DNA of 20,340 bases, from the NCBI GenBank assembly GCA_026996955.1, contig JALWJV010000131.1, positions 1 through 20,340 on the forward strand. The letters are read 5' to 3'. A model generated the notes under the pieces. It did not search any database and was not told where the DNA came from. It saw nothing but the letters and a program-made list of their open reading frames with translations. The DNA is from Deltaproteobacteria bacterium. Lineage in GTDB: Bacteria > Desulfobacterota > Dissulfuribacteria > Dissulfuribacterales > QOAL01. Position numbers and translations under genes: made by a program. Positions within the stretch are counted from its first letter, which is position 1. Each line of letters opens with the position of its first letter. Shown one piece after another: positions 14,768 through 20,340 of this stretch.

Positions 14768-15337
14768 CTACGGTGTCTGACCAAGGCTGAAGCTTTCAAG
14801 CTCTTTGTAGATTGGCCCCCTTGGGGTAAGGGTGCTGCTGTAAAGCGAAAAGTGGTCACATGGAAAGGCAGTGCCGCCTGGCTCATGGCCCATGAAATCC
14901 TTCATCAGGGCACCAATGTTTCTGCCGGATTTAACCCGCCCCACAGTAATGTGAGGGGAAAACGCCTTTTCTTCCCTGGGAAAGCCCAGGTTTTCAAGCT
15001 CATGTTCAACAGCCTGCTGAAGTTCCTGTAGCCGCCCCTGGGTAACAGAGGCAAGGCCCACCCAGAGTATCCTTGGGCGCTTAACTGTTGGAAATACGCC
15101 GGTTACAGTAGTCTTAAGCTTAAATGGCTGCCGGGTTCTGGCAACATTGCGGCAGGCTTCGCAGATTGCCTCAATGCGCTGCTCCTCTACCTCCCCTAAG
15201 AATTTCAGGGTAAGATGCATGCGTGAGGCCGGGGTCCAGCGGACGGCCGCCTTGTACCGCCTCCACCTCTCAACAGCCTCTGAAAGTTTATGTTTTTCCC
15301 TGTCAGGCAGGTTTATAGCCAGGAATGTACGAACCAT
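14768..15337 (-). CDS. thpR: RNA 2',3'-cyclic phosphodiesterase
   Basis: 189 residues of the 2H phosphoesterase superfamily (LigT/ThpR). The two catalytic motifs are HLTL at 41-44 (MHLTLKFLGEV) and HITV at 129-132 (FSPHITVGRVK). MVRTFLAINLPD at the start is typical. The enzyme opens 2',3'-cyclic phosphates on RNA ends, and related enzymes can ligate tRNA halves in vitro. The ATG at 15335-15337 lies 35 bp inside the 3' end of cinA, so the two are translationally coupled. The pgpA-cinA-thpR order is a widespread arrangement. Confidence 0.9.
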   Translation of the reverse strand: MVRTFLAINLPDREKHKLSEAVERWRRYKAAVRWTPASRMHLTLKFLGEVEEQRIEAICEACRNVARTRQPFKLKTTVTGVFPTVKRPRILWVGLASVTQGRLQELQQAVEHELENLGFPREEKAFSPHITVGRVKSGRNIGALMKDFMGHEPGGTAFPCDHFSLYSSTLTPRGPIYKELESFSLGQTP

Positions 15338-16571
15338 CTGTCAGGTGCCGCCTTAACCAGTCAAGGGCAGTTTCTGTTGCCGTTATCCTTACCTTTTCCC
15401 TGCTTCCAGGGAAGTTAAACCGCAGAGCAGTGGTTTTCTCAGGTGTTGCCATGCCGATGAATACAGTGCCAACCGGCTTTTCCGGGGTCCCTCCGCCTGG
15501 GCCTGCGATGCCGGTAATGGAAAGGGAATATTCTGTGCCTGAAAGCCTGCGGATACCCTCTGCCATACTGGTAGCCACCTCCGAGCTTACTGCCCCGTGC
15601 CGGACAAGCATATCATGGGGTACGCCAAGAATCTCCTCCTTTGAACGGTTGGTATAGGTGGTAACACCCCGCTCAAACCACGCTGAGCTTCCTGCAACAT
15701 CTGTAAGCCTCTGACCAAGCAGGCCACCAGTACACGATTCTGCAACGGATACCATTGCATTCTTCCTGACCAGAAGCCTTCCTGTCACTGCTTCCAGGGT
15801 GTTATCGTCCTCAGCAATAACATAAAGCCCCAGAGTGTCACGGATTGCAGAACAGGCCTCATAACAGGAGTTCCTTGTCTCCTCACTGCTCTCTCCCTTG
15901 AGGGTTACAGTCACGTGCACCTCAGGAAAGTTGGGATAGTAGCCGATTGAAAGGCCACTGTATCGGGATTCAATGCGTGAGAGCCTGGCATTTACCTCAA
16001 TCTCTGAGAGGCCGAAGATCTTGAATGTCTTCTGCATCACGCTCTTGCCTATGCCCAGCATCTGCTTAAGCCTTGGAATTACCTGGTTAAGGATGTGATT
16101 TTCAAGCTGGTGGGGTACTCCAGGCAGGAAAAAAAGCGGTATGCCGTCCTGCATCAGGAGATATCCGGCAGCATGACCGTCGGGGTTCAGGACCTCTGCA
16201 CCCTTGGGGAGCATGGAGAGCTTGTGTTTGAAGGTCTCGTCATAGGTTATGTTATGACGTTCTTCACATTCGCTTATCTTTTCAAGTATCCGGGTGTTTT
16301 CTTCAAGTGGCAGGCCAAGGGCCTTGGAAACAGCCTCGTTGGTTATGTCATCGGCAGTGGGGCCTAGCCCTCCGGTAATTATAAGAAATTTTGAGCGCAG
16401 GATGGCAGCATTGATACACTCCACTATTACAGGGATGTAATCACCAATTACGGTAATGCGCCTGATGGAGTAGCCGGCATCAAAGAGCTTGCGGGCAGCA
16501 AAGCTGCTGGTGGTGTTAATTGTCCTGCCGGAAACAAGTTCATCCCCAATGGCTATTATTTCACCATGCAT
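15303..16571 (-). CDS. cinA: CinA-like protein (NMN amidohydrolase / MoCF-domain protein)
   Basis: 422 residues, full length. The N-terminal MoCF-type domain starts at MHGEIIAIGDELVSGRTINT and carries TGGLGPTADD (66-75). A middle KH-like region leads to the C-terminal amidohydrolase domain (about 265-410), with VAESCTGGLLGQRL (275-288; the catalytic Ser lies here) and GIAGPGGGTPEKPVGTVF (353-370). The family hydrolyses nicotinamide mononucleotide to nicotinate mononucleotide and can hydrolyse ADP-ribose or pyrophosphate, recycling pyridine nucleotides. It overlaps pgpA by 11 bp upstream and thpR by 35 bp downstream. A link to competence is historical and not implied here. Confidence 0.93.
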   Translation of the reverse strand: MHGEIIAIGDELVSGRTINTTSSFAARKLFDAGYSIRRITVIGDYIPVIVECINAAILRSKFLIITGGLGPTADDITNEAVSKALGLPLEENTRILEKISECEERHNITYDETFKHKLSMLPKGAEVLNPDGHAAGYLLMQDGIPLFFLPGVPHQLENHILNQVIPRLKQMLGIGKSVMQKTFKIFGLSEIEVNARLSRIESRYSGLSIGYYPNFPEVHVTVTLKGESSEETRNSCYEACSAIRDTLGLYVIAEDDNTLEAVTGRLLVRKNAMVSVAESCTGGLLGQRLTDVAGSSAWFERGVTTYTNRSKEEILGVPHDMLVRHGAVSSEVATSMAEGIRRLSGTEYSLSITGIAGPGGGTPEKPVGTVFIGMATPEKTTALRFNFPGSREKVRITATETALDWLRRHLTDGSYIPGYKPA

Positions 16572-17028
16572 GACTCAACATTACTCCTGCCTGAACCACT
16601 GCGCCAGCCATTATGCCGGCAAGAATATCATCCATAACAACACCCCATCCCCCTGGAAGGTTCTGGAGGCTGTTTACAGGCCCTGGTTTCCATATATCAA
16701 ACAGACGGAACAGGGTAAAGCAAGCCAGGGCATAAATAAAGTTGCAGGGAAACCAGCACAAACTCACTGCCATTCCGGCAACCTCATCAAGAACCACTGA
16801 CGGAGGGTCTTTATCACCCAAAATGGTGGCTGCCATACCTGAGATAATGACACTTGCGAGAATCAGGATTGCAAGGGCAGGGAACATCAATGCCGCCGGT
16901 AGGCCGTGGAGCAGGCAGGCAACAGGGATGCCAAGGAGCGCGCCAAAGGTTCCGGGAGCCTTTGGTATCCTGCCAACATACAGGCCGGTGGCTAAAAATA
17001 TGATTATTGCTTTCTGCACTATTCCCAT
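16561..17028 (-). CDS. pgpA: Phosphatidylglycerophosphatase A
   Basis: 155 residues, with family-typical length and motifs: GRIPKAPGTFGALLG (19-33), KDPPSVVLDEVAGM (73-86, acidic Asp81-Glu82) and FDIWKPGPVNSLQNLPGGWG (110-129) followed by VVMDDILAG. There are about four hydrophobic helices. The enzyme dephosphorylates phosphatidylglycerophosphate to phosphatidylglycerol in the inner membrane. ATG at 17026-17028 follows a 56-bp gap holding TTTGAGCTTTGAGCT (17034-17048), the same motif that ends family C copy 1. The stop overlaps the cinA start. Confidence 0.92.
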   Translation of the reverse strand: MGIVQKAIIIFLATGLYVGRIPKAPGTFGALLGIPVACLLHGLPAALMFPALAILILASVIISGMAATILGDKDPPSVVLDEVAGMAVSLCWFPCNFIYALACFTLFRLFDIWKPGPVNSLQNLPGGWGVVMDDILAGIMAGAVVQAGVMLSHAW

Positions 17029-17033
17029 CCGGG

Positions 17034-17050
17034 TTTGAGCTTTGAGCTGA
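17034..17050. repeat. Short copy of the TTTGAGCTTTGAGCT motif
   Basis: TTTGAGCTTTGAGCTGA here is almost identical to CTTTGAGCTTTGAGCTA at 2557-2573, the right end of family C copy 1. It lies in the 56-bp gap between mazF and pgpA. It may be the remnant of another repeat or a chance low-complexity match. Confidence 0.5.
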
Positions 17051-17084
17051 TCATGGTTTCGTCATCAAATGGATTTCCCTCGAT

Positions 17085-17438
17085 TTACAGCTCTCTCGGT
17101 TCTATAAGTAGCTGTATGCCTTGCAGTATTTCTTTTAATCTTTTACTGCTTACCTTGCCTATTTTTTCAAAAAGATCATTTTTGTCTACGGTATAAATCT
17201 GGGTTATATTTACAACGCTTTTTTTGGGAAGGTTTGCTTCGCCTTTTTTTAATACTACGTTGCCCGGAGAAAGCCCCCTTTTCAGGTTGGATGTCAGTGC
17301 ACACATTACTACCGTATTGATATTGCTAAAGTTGAATAGATTGTTCTGAATGACAATATGGGGGTGCCTGTAACCTGGTGCAGAACCACTCGGTTCACCG
17401 AGGTTTACCCAGTAAATCTCTCCTTGTTCTATTGCCAT
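17085..17438 (-). CDS. mazF: MazF/PemK-family endoribonuclease toxin
   Basis: 117 residues. Classic MazF features: QGEIYWVNLGEPSGSAPGYR (5-24), HPHIVIQNNLFN, TVVMCALTSNLKRGLSPGNV, and KSVVNITQIYTVDKNDLFEK. The family cuts single-stranded mRNA at short sites to slow growth. The start overlaps the antitoxin gene by 10 bp (17429-17438), a standard arrangement, with the antitoxin first. The pair is inserted between larC and pgpA, on the same strand. Confidence 0.9.
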   Translation of the reverse strand: MAIEQGEIYWVNLGEPSGSAPGYRHPHIVIQNNLFNFSNINTVVMCALTSNLKRGLSPGNVVLKKGEANLPKKSVVNITQIYTVDKNDLFEKIGKVSSKRLKEILQGIQLLIEPREL

Positions 17439-17692
17439 GGTTCTCTCTCAAGATTTTTGATCTGCTTCTTACGCATTTTTGTTTTCAATTTAATCTCTTC
17501 AGAATCTGGTTGATCATTGAATGCGTCGTTAATTTGAGAAAGAAAGTTCTGATTCTCCTTTTTTTTTATAAAATCTTGAACCGCCATAACAAACAATTTG
17601 CTTCGTGATACATGCAGTTCATCAGCCAACTTGTTTACCTTTTGAAACAATTCTTCTTGCAGTGATATGGCCGTCTTTACGTTAGGTGACAT
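17429..17692 (-). CDS. Ribbon-helix-helix antitoxin of the MazF module
   Basis: 87 residues. The N-terminus (TAISLQEELFQKVNKLADEL, then VSRSKLFVMAVQDFIKKK) is a ribbon-helix-helix fold with the strand residues TAISL and helices A and B. The acidic/basic C-terminus should wrap MazF. It should dimerise, repress its own promoter and neutralise the toxin. An AAGGAGG ribosome site (17700-17706) lies 7 nt before the ATG at 17690-17692, the best in this window. Confidence 0.85.
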   Translation of the reverse strand: MSPNVKTAISLQEELFQKVNKLADELHVSRSKLFVMAVQDFIKKKENQNFLSQINDAFNDQPDSEEIKLKTKMRKKQIKNLEREPWQ

Positions 17693-17709
17693 GACAAAGC
17701 CTCCTTATG

Positions 17710-17756
17710 AACATTTATCATATTTATAGCATGACTAAATGTTATACTTTTGTCAA
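17710..17756 (-). promoter_or_regulatory. Promoter and candidate operator of the MazEF-like operon
   Basis: On the - strand TTGACA (17756-17751) and an extended -10 TGCTATAAA (17731-17723) are present; their spacing (22 bp) is long, so the extended -10 may work alone. An 8-bp perfect inverted repeat AACATTTA (17710-17717) and TAAATGTT (17736-17743) spans the -10 and is a good candidate binding site for the RHH antitoxin. This is inferred from sequence only. Confidence 0.5.
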
Positions 17757-17816
17757 TATTTAATGAGAAATCAAAAGGTTTTCATTCACTGAACAATTAC
17801 AACACAAGGCATGAAA

Positions 17817-18965
17817 TCAGCCCTGCTGCAGGATGCGGTAAACCCGTGTAATCGGCAAGGACTGTTCCTGAGCTATCCTCTTGCACTCCTCGTATTCAGG
17901 TACCCTCTCCTCAGTCCCGTCAGGCCGCACAATCACCTTTACCTTTACCCTTCCCCAGGGGCTTTGCACTTCTTCAACGCGTCTTTTGAGGAGAAAGCGT
18001 GCCTCTGTGCTGAACCTGATCCCTGTGGTGGTGGTTTCGCTGAAAATCACATCCCTCAGGCGTTCTTCCATACCTTGAGGGGAAAGTGCCACAAGCTCCA
18101 TCCCGGGCCGCCCCTTTTTCATTGAAACAGGCCGTATGAATGCATCAAGTGCCCCGGCATCCAGCAATTTTTCTATTACATGGGGAAAGAGTTCCGGGTT
18201 CATATCATCAATGCAGGTACTCAGTTTTGTTATAGGCGAGTGGGATACCTGAAGGCTGCTCCCTGTCCATATACGAAGCAGGTTTGGCCTGTCAGCAAAC
18301 TCTCTGTCTCCTGCTCCACAGCCGGTTTTATGAACTGCCATCTGAGGCATGGGGCCAAAGCCCTGGCAGAGCCCCTTTAATATTGCCGCACCTGTTGGGG
18401 TTACTGTCTCTGCCTCAATGTCAGTGCCGTACACCGGAACCTGTTCCACTATTTTTGCCACTGCAGGGGCAGGAACTGGGAGTGTGCCATGGGCACACTT
18501 TATAAACCCGCTTCCCATTGGCAGGGGTGAAGATATGCATTGGGAAATGCCAAGTTCTTCAATTCCAAGGACAGCCCCGGTAATGTCAATAATGGTGTCA
18601 ACTGCACCTATTTCATGAAAGTGCACCTCATCTATGGAGCAGCCGTGAACCTCTGCCTCTGCCTTGGCAAGTATGTGGAAGATGCCAAGTGTTTTTTCCT
18701 TTACTGACGAAGGCAGTGAAGATGCGGTGATGATTTCTGTAATGGCAGGAAGAAAGCGGAGATTCTGAGTTCTGTTTGAGGAAACAGTTACCTTGATGCC
18801 CGATATACCGCATCGCATTACCCGGCTGCATGACACCTCAACGCCGTCAATGCCCAGAATTTGCGGAAGTGCCTTAAGCTGTCCCTCGGGCCAGCCTGCA
18901 TCAACAAGCGCGCCAAGGATCATGTCTCCGCTTGCACCTGAAAAGCAGTCAAACCACGCAATCAC
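17817..18965 (-). CDS. larC: Pyridinium-3,5-bisthiocarboxylate mononucleotide nickel insertion protein
   Basis: 382 residues, full length and in one frame (in lactobacilli larC is split by a programmed frameshift). LarC features: FDCFSGASGDMILGAL at the start, VHFHEIGAVDTIIDITG (114-130), HGTLPVPAPA (159-168), and AETVTPTGAAIL (185-196). The enzyme uses CTP to place nickel in the NPN cofactor for lactate racemase-type enzymes. Its GTG start overlaps the stop of the TVP38-like gene by four bases (GTGA). No larA, larB or larE is in the window, so the partner enzymes must lie elsewhere. The presence of a metal importer in the same window may be coincidence. Confidence 0.92.
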   Translation of the reverse strand: MIAWFDCFSGASGDMILGALVDAGWPEGQLKALPQILGIDGVEVSCSRVMRCGISGIKVTVSSNRTQNLRFLPAITEIITASSLPSSVKEKTLGIFHILAKAEAEVHGCSIDEVHFHEIGAVDTIIDITGAVLGIEELGISQCISSPLPMGSGFIKCAHGTLPVPAPAVAKIVEQVPVYGTDIEAETVTPTGAAILKGLCQGFGPMPQMAVHKTGCGAGDREFADRPNLLRIWTGSSLQVSHSPITKLSTCIDDMNPELFPHVIEKLLDAGALDAFIRPVSMKKGRPGMELVALSPQGMEERLRDVIFSETTTTGIRFSTEARFLLKRRVEEVQSPWGRVKVKVIVRPDGTEERVPEYEECKRIAQEQSLPITRVYRILQQG

Positions 18966-19678
18966 TTGCCATTATCCTTAAGCTCGTGCTGTTCAACCCA
19001 TTTGTATATGGCATCCCGCCAGTACCATGCAGGGCCTGCCACAGCCACGGTAATAATCAGAAGGGCTATCAGGCCTGCAATGTTGCCATCGTAAATGTCA
19101 GAACCCTGAAAGGAGAGCATGAGGGTTCCGGGTATCCTGCCCACTCCGGTAATTATTGCAAAAGCCAGAAGGGGCATGCGGCTAAGCCCCAGTAGATAGC
19201 AGAGGAAATCCTTTGGAAAACCCGGCATCAGGAACAGGAAGAAACAGATAAAAAGCCCCTGGTGTTCAAGCAGTTCTTCAAACCGCCCATAGGCAGGAGA
19301 TTTTCGAAGCCAGGGCACTACGAATTTCCTGAAGTGCCTTGAGATCAGAAATGCCAGCACTGAACCAAGGGTAAGGCCAATGGTTGAATAGATGAAACCT
19401 GCCCATCTGCCGAACAGAAAGCCGCCAAGCAGTCCTGTGGCCTCCCCTGGAATGGGTGAGAAGATAATCTGCAGCACCTGAATGGCAATAAATGCCAAAG
19501 GACCAAGGCTTCCAAGGGAGAGGACAAATTCCCTGAGCCGCTGTCTCTGCTCAAAGAGCTCGGTCATGTTCCTGTAGAGTTCTGTGAGCTCATCCATGCC
19601 TGCAATAAAGACCAGGCACAGGCAGACAATGCCTGCAACAGCAAGCCAGATGGCAATGGTGCGTTTTCTGTATCTCAT
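18962..19678 (-). CDS. TVP38/TMEM64 (DedA superfamily) membrane protein
   Basis: 238 residues from ATG at 19676-19678, seven bases after the nadB stop (TGA-gagccgg-ATG). A longer frame starting at 19777 would overlap nadB by 92 bp and is less likely. There are about six hydrophobic segments. The SNARE-associated-domain features are FSPIPGEATGLLGGFLFG (73-90) and the LFLMPGFPKDFLCYLLGLSR region, as in TVP38 proteins. DedA-superfamily members act in lipid flipping and envelope maintenance; the role of this one is not known. It is translationally linked to larC downstream. Confidence 0.85.
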   Translation of the reverse strand: MRYRKRTIAIWLAVAGIVCLCLVFIAGMDELTELYRNMTELFEQRQRLREFVLSLGSLGPLAFIAIQVLQIIFSPIPGEATGLLGGFLFGRWAGFIYSTIGLTLGSVLAFLISRHFRKFVVPWLRKSPAYGRFEELLEHQGLFICFFLFLMPGFPKDFLCYLLGLSRMPLLAFAIITGVGRIPGTLMLSFQGSDIYDGNIAGLIALLIITVAVAGPAWYWRDAIYKWVEQHELKDNGK

Positions 19679-19685
19679 CCGGCTC

Positions 19686-20340
19686 TCAGGCAGTATCGCT
19701 GTCCCTGCAAAGAAGTGAGTCACGCCGCCAGTTCCAGTCGTCTTTTTCCGGCCAGTCCATGTTAAAATGACCGCCACGGCTCTCCTTGCGGCTTGATGCC
19801 GACTTTATTATGAGCTCTGCCACAAGGGAGAGGTTTCTGAGCTCCAGAAAATCACGGGTCAGTATGTACTCCCAGTAGTGCCGGTTTATCTCTTCCATTA
19901 TGGGTTTGATGCGTTTTCTGGCAAGCTCAAGCCTCCGGTCGCTTCGCACAATGCCAACGTAATCCCACATGAGGCGTCTTATAACATCCCAGTTGTGGGA
20001 GATCAGGACCGCCTCATCCATGTCAACCGCCCCACCGGTATCCCAGGGCTGAACCGGCTGGGTGCTGATTTCCTTGAGGCTCTCAAATTCAGAGCTGATT
20101 TTAAGATACGCCTGGTGTGCCATTACAACCCCTTCGAGCAGGGAGTTTGAGGCAAGGCGGTTAGCGCCATGAAGGCCGGTGCATGCGGTTTCTCCAGCTG
20201 CAAACAGCCCTGCAATATCGGTCTGGCCGAACTTGTCTGTTACAACCCCGCCGCACATGTAATGTGCTGCCGGAACCACCGGTATCGGCTCCTTTGTTAT
20301 GTCAATTCCAAACTTCAGGCAGGTGCTGTATATGTTGGGG
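19686..20340 (-). CDS. nadB: L-aspartate oxidase, C-terminal part (5' end outside window)
   Basis: The frame is open to the end of the window, so only the C-terminal about 217 residues are visible. The FAD-enzyme signature PAAHYMCGGVVTD (about 21-34 of the visible part) followed by TGLHGANRLASNSLLEGVVM is diagnostic for NadB. A C-terminal helical domain (DYVGIVRSDRRLELARKRIK) is also typical, and ends with SRGGHFNMDWPEKDD. The enzyme oxidises L-aspartate to iminoaspartate, the first step of NAD synthesis from aspartate, and can use fumarate as acceptor in anaerobes. It is followed by the TVP38-like gene after 7 bp. Confidence 0.95.
   Translation of the reverse strand, partial: PNIYSTCLKFGIDITKEPIPVVPAAHYMCGGVVTDKFGQTDIAGLFAAGETACTGLHGANRLASNSLLEGVVMAHQAYLKISSEFESLKEISTQPVQPWDTGGAVDMDEAVLISHNWDVIRRLMWDYVGIVRSDRRLELARKRIKPIMEEINRHYWEYILTRDFLELRNLSLVAELIIKSASSRKESRGGHFNMDWPEKDDWNWRRDSLLCRDSDTA

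Noticed and set aside
15303..15337. 35-bp cinA/thpR overlap as a frameshift or sequencing error
   Set aside because: Both proteins have complete family-typical ends, and overlaps in this gene pair are common.
18962..19777. Longer start for the TVP38-like protein
   Set aside because: The extra 33 residues are polar, unlike the family, and would overlap nadB by 92 bp; the ATG at 19678 just after the nadB stop is preferred.
1..20340. tRNA or rRNA genes
   Set aside because: No tRNA-like TTCGANTC arm with matching acceptor stem and no rRNA sequence was noticed in the gaps.

Overview
The window is a dense bacterial chromosome segment of roughly 50% GC by eye. A single gene fragment on the + strand (DUF3482-type protein, 2-802) faces a run of about 20 genes that all lie on the - strand (1015-20340). 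The gene set (CinA/ThpR, PgpA, CobS, LarC, NadB, UDP-glucuronate decarboxylase, exported beta-helix proteins with PKD domains, a zinc-type ABC transporter) and the many short palindromic intergenic repeats fit a Gram-negative, probably anaerobic bacterium such as a member of Desulfobacterota. No rRNA or other firm taxonomic marker is present, so this placement is inference.

In the direction of transcription (high to low coordinates): the 3' part of nadB (19686-20340); a TVP38/DedA-like membrane protein (18962-19678); larC, the nickel-insertion enzyme for the NPN cofactor (17817-18965); a MazEF-like toxin-antitoxin pair (17085-17692) with its own promoter and a candidate operator; pgpA-cinA-thpR overlapping head to tail (14768-17028); cobS (13866-14606); a CobC-like phosphatase (12802-13416); a UXS-type UDP-glucuronate decarboxylase (11708-12682); three secreted right-handed beta-helix proteins (10491-11711, 9292-10491, 6294-9227), the last with two beta-helix blocks around two PKD-like domains; a single-pass membrane protein resembling DUF6162 (5638-6273); then a zinc-type ABC importer znuA (4386-5333), znuC (2613-3380), znuB (1447-2334) and a small exported metal-protein-like gene (1015-1401). 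A PIN-domain gene and a 68-residue partner (3667-4316), overlapping by ATGA, sit between znuA and znuC.

Nearly every gap longer than about 120 bp is occupied by a palindromic, non-coding repeat or by a toxin-antitoxin module. I see four repeat families: a 181-bp near-complete palindrome (801-981); family A (3541-3675 and 13625-13832, TIR CCTAGATTGAGCG); family B (5424-5601, 13437-13610 and a 30-bp relic at 3411-3440, TIR GTRAATGGTCTTG); and family C, built on CGCAAAGGACGCAAAG units (2351-2573 and 14673-14746). B and A are adjacent in the same relative orientation at two separate loci, which suggests a composite unit. Two elements contribute the stop codon of the neighbouring gene.

The most interesting hypotheses are: (i) the UXS / three beta-helix / DUF6162-like genes lie directly upstream of, and co-oriented with, the znu-type transporter and may form one functional unit for surface-associated metal acquisition; (ii) the PIN/68-aa pair is a toxin-first toxin-antitoxin system with an antitoxin family I cannot name; (iii) the repeats are small hairpin elements that preferentially settle at gene ends in this genome.
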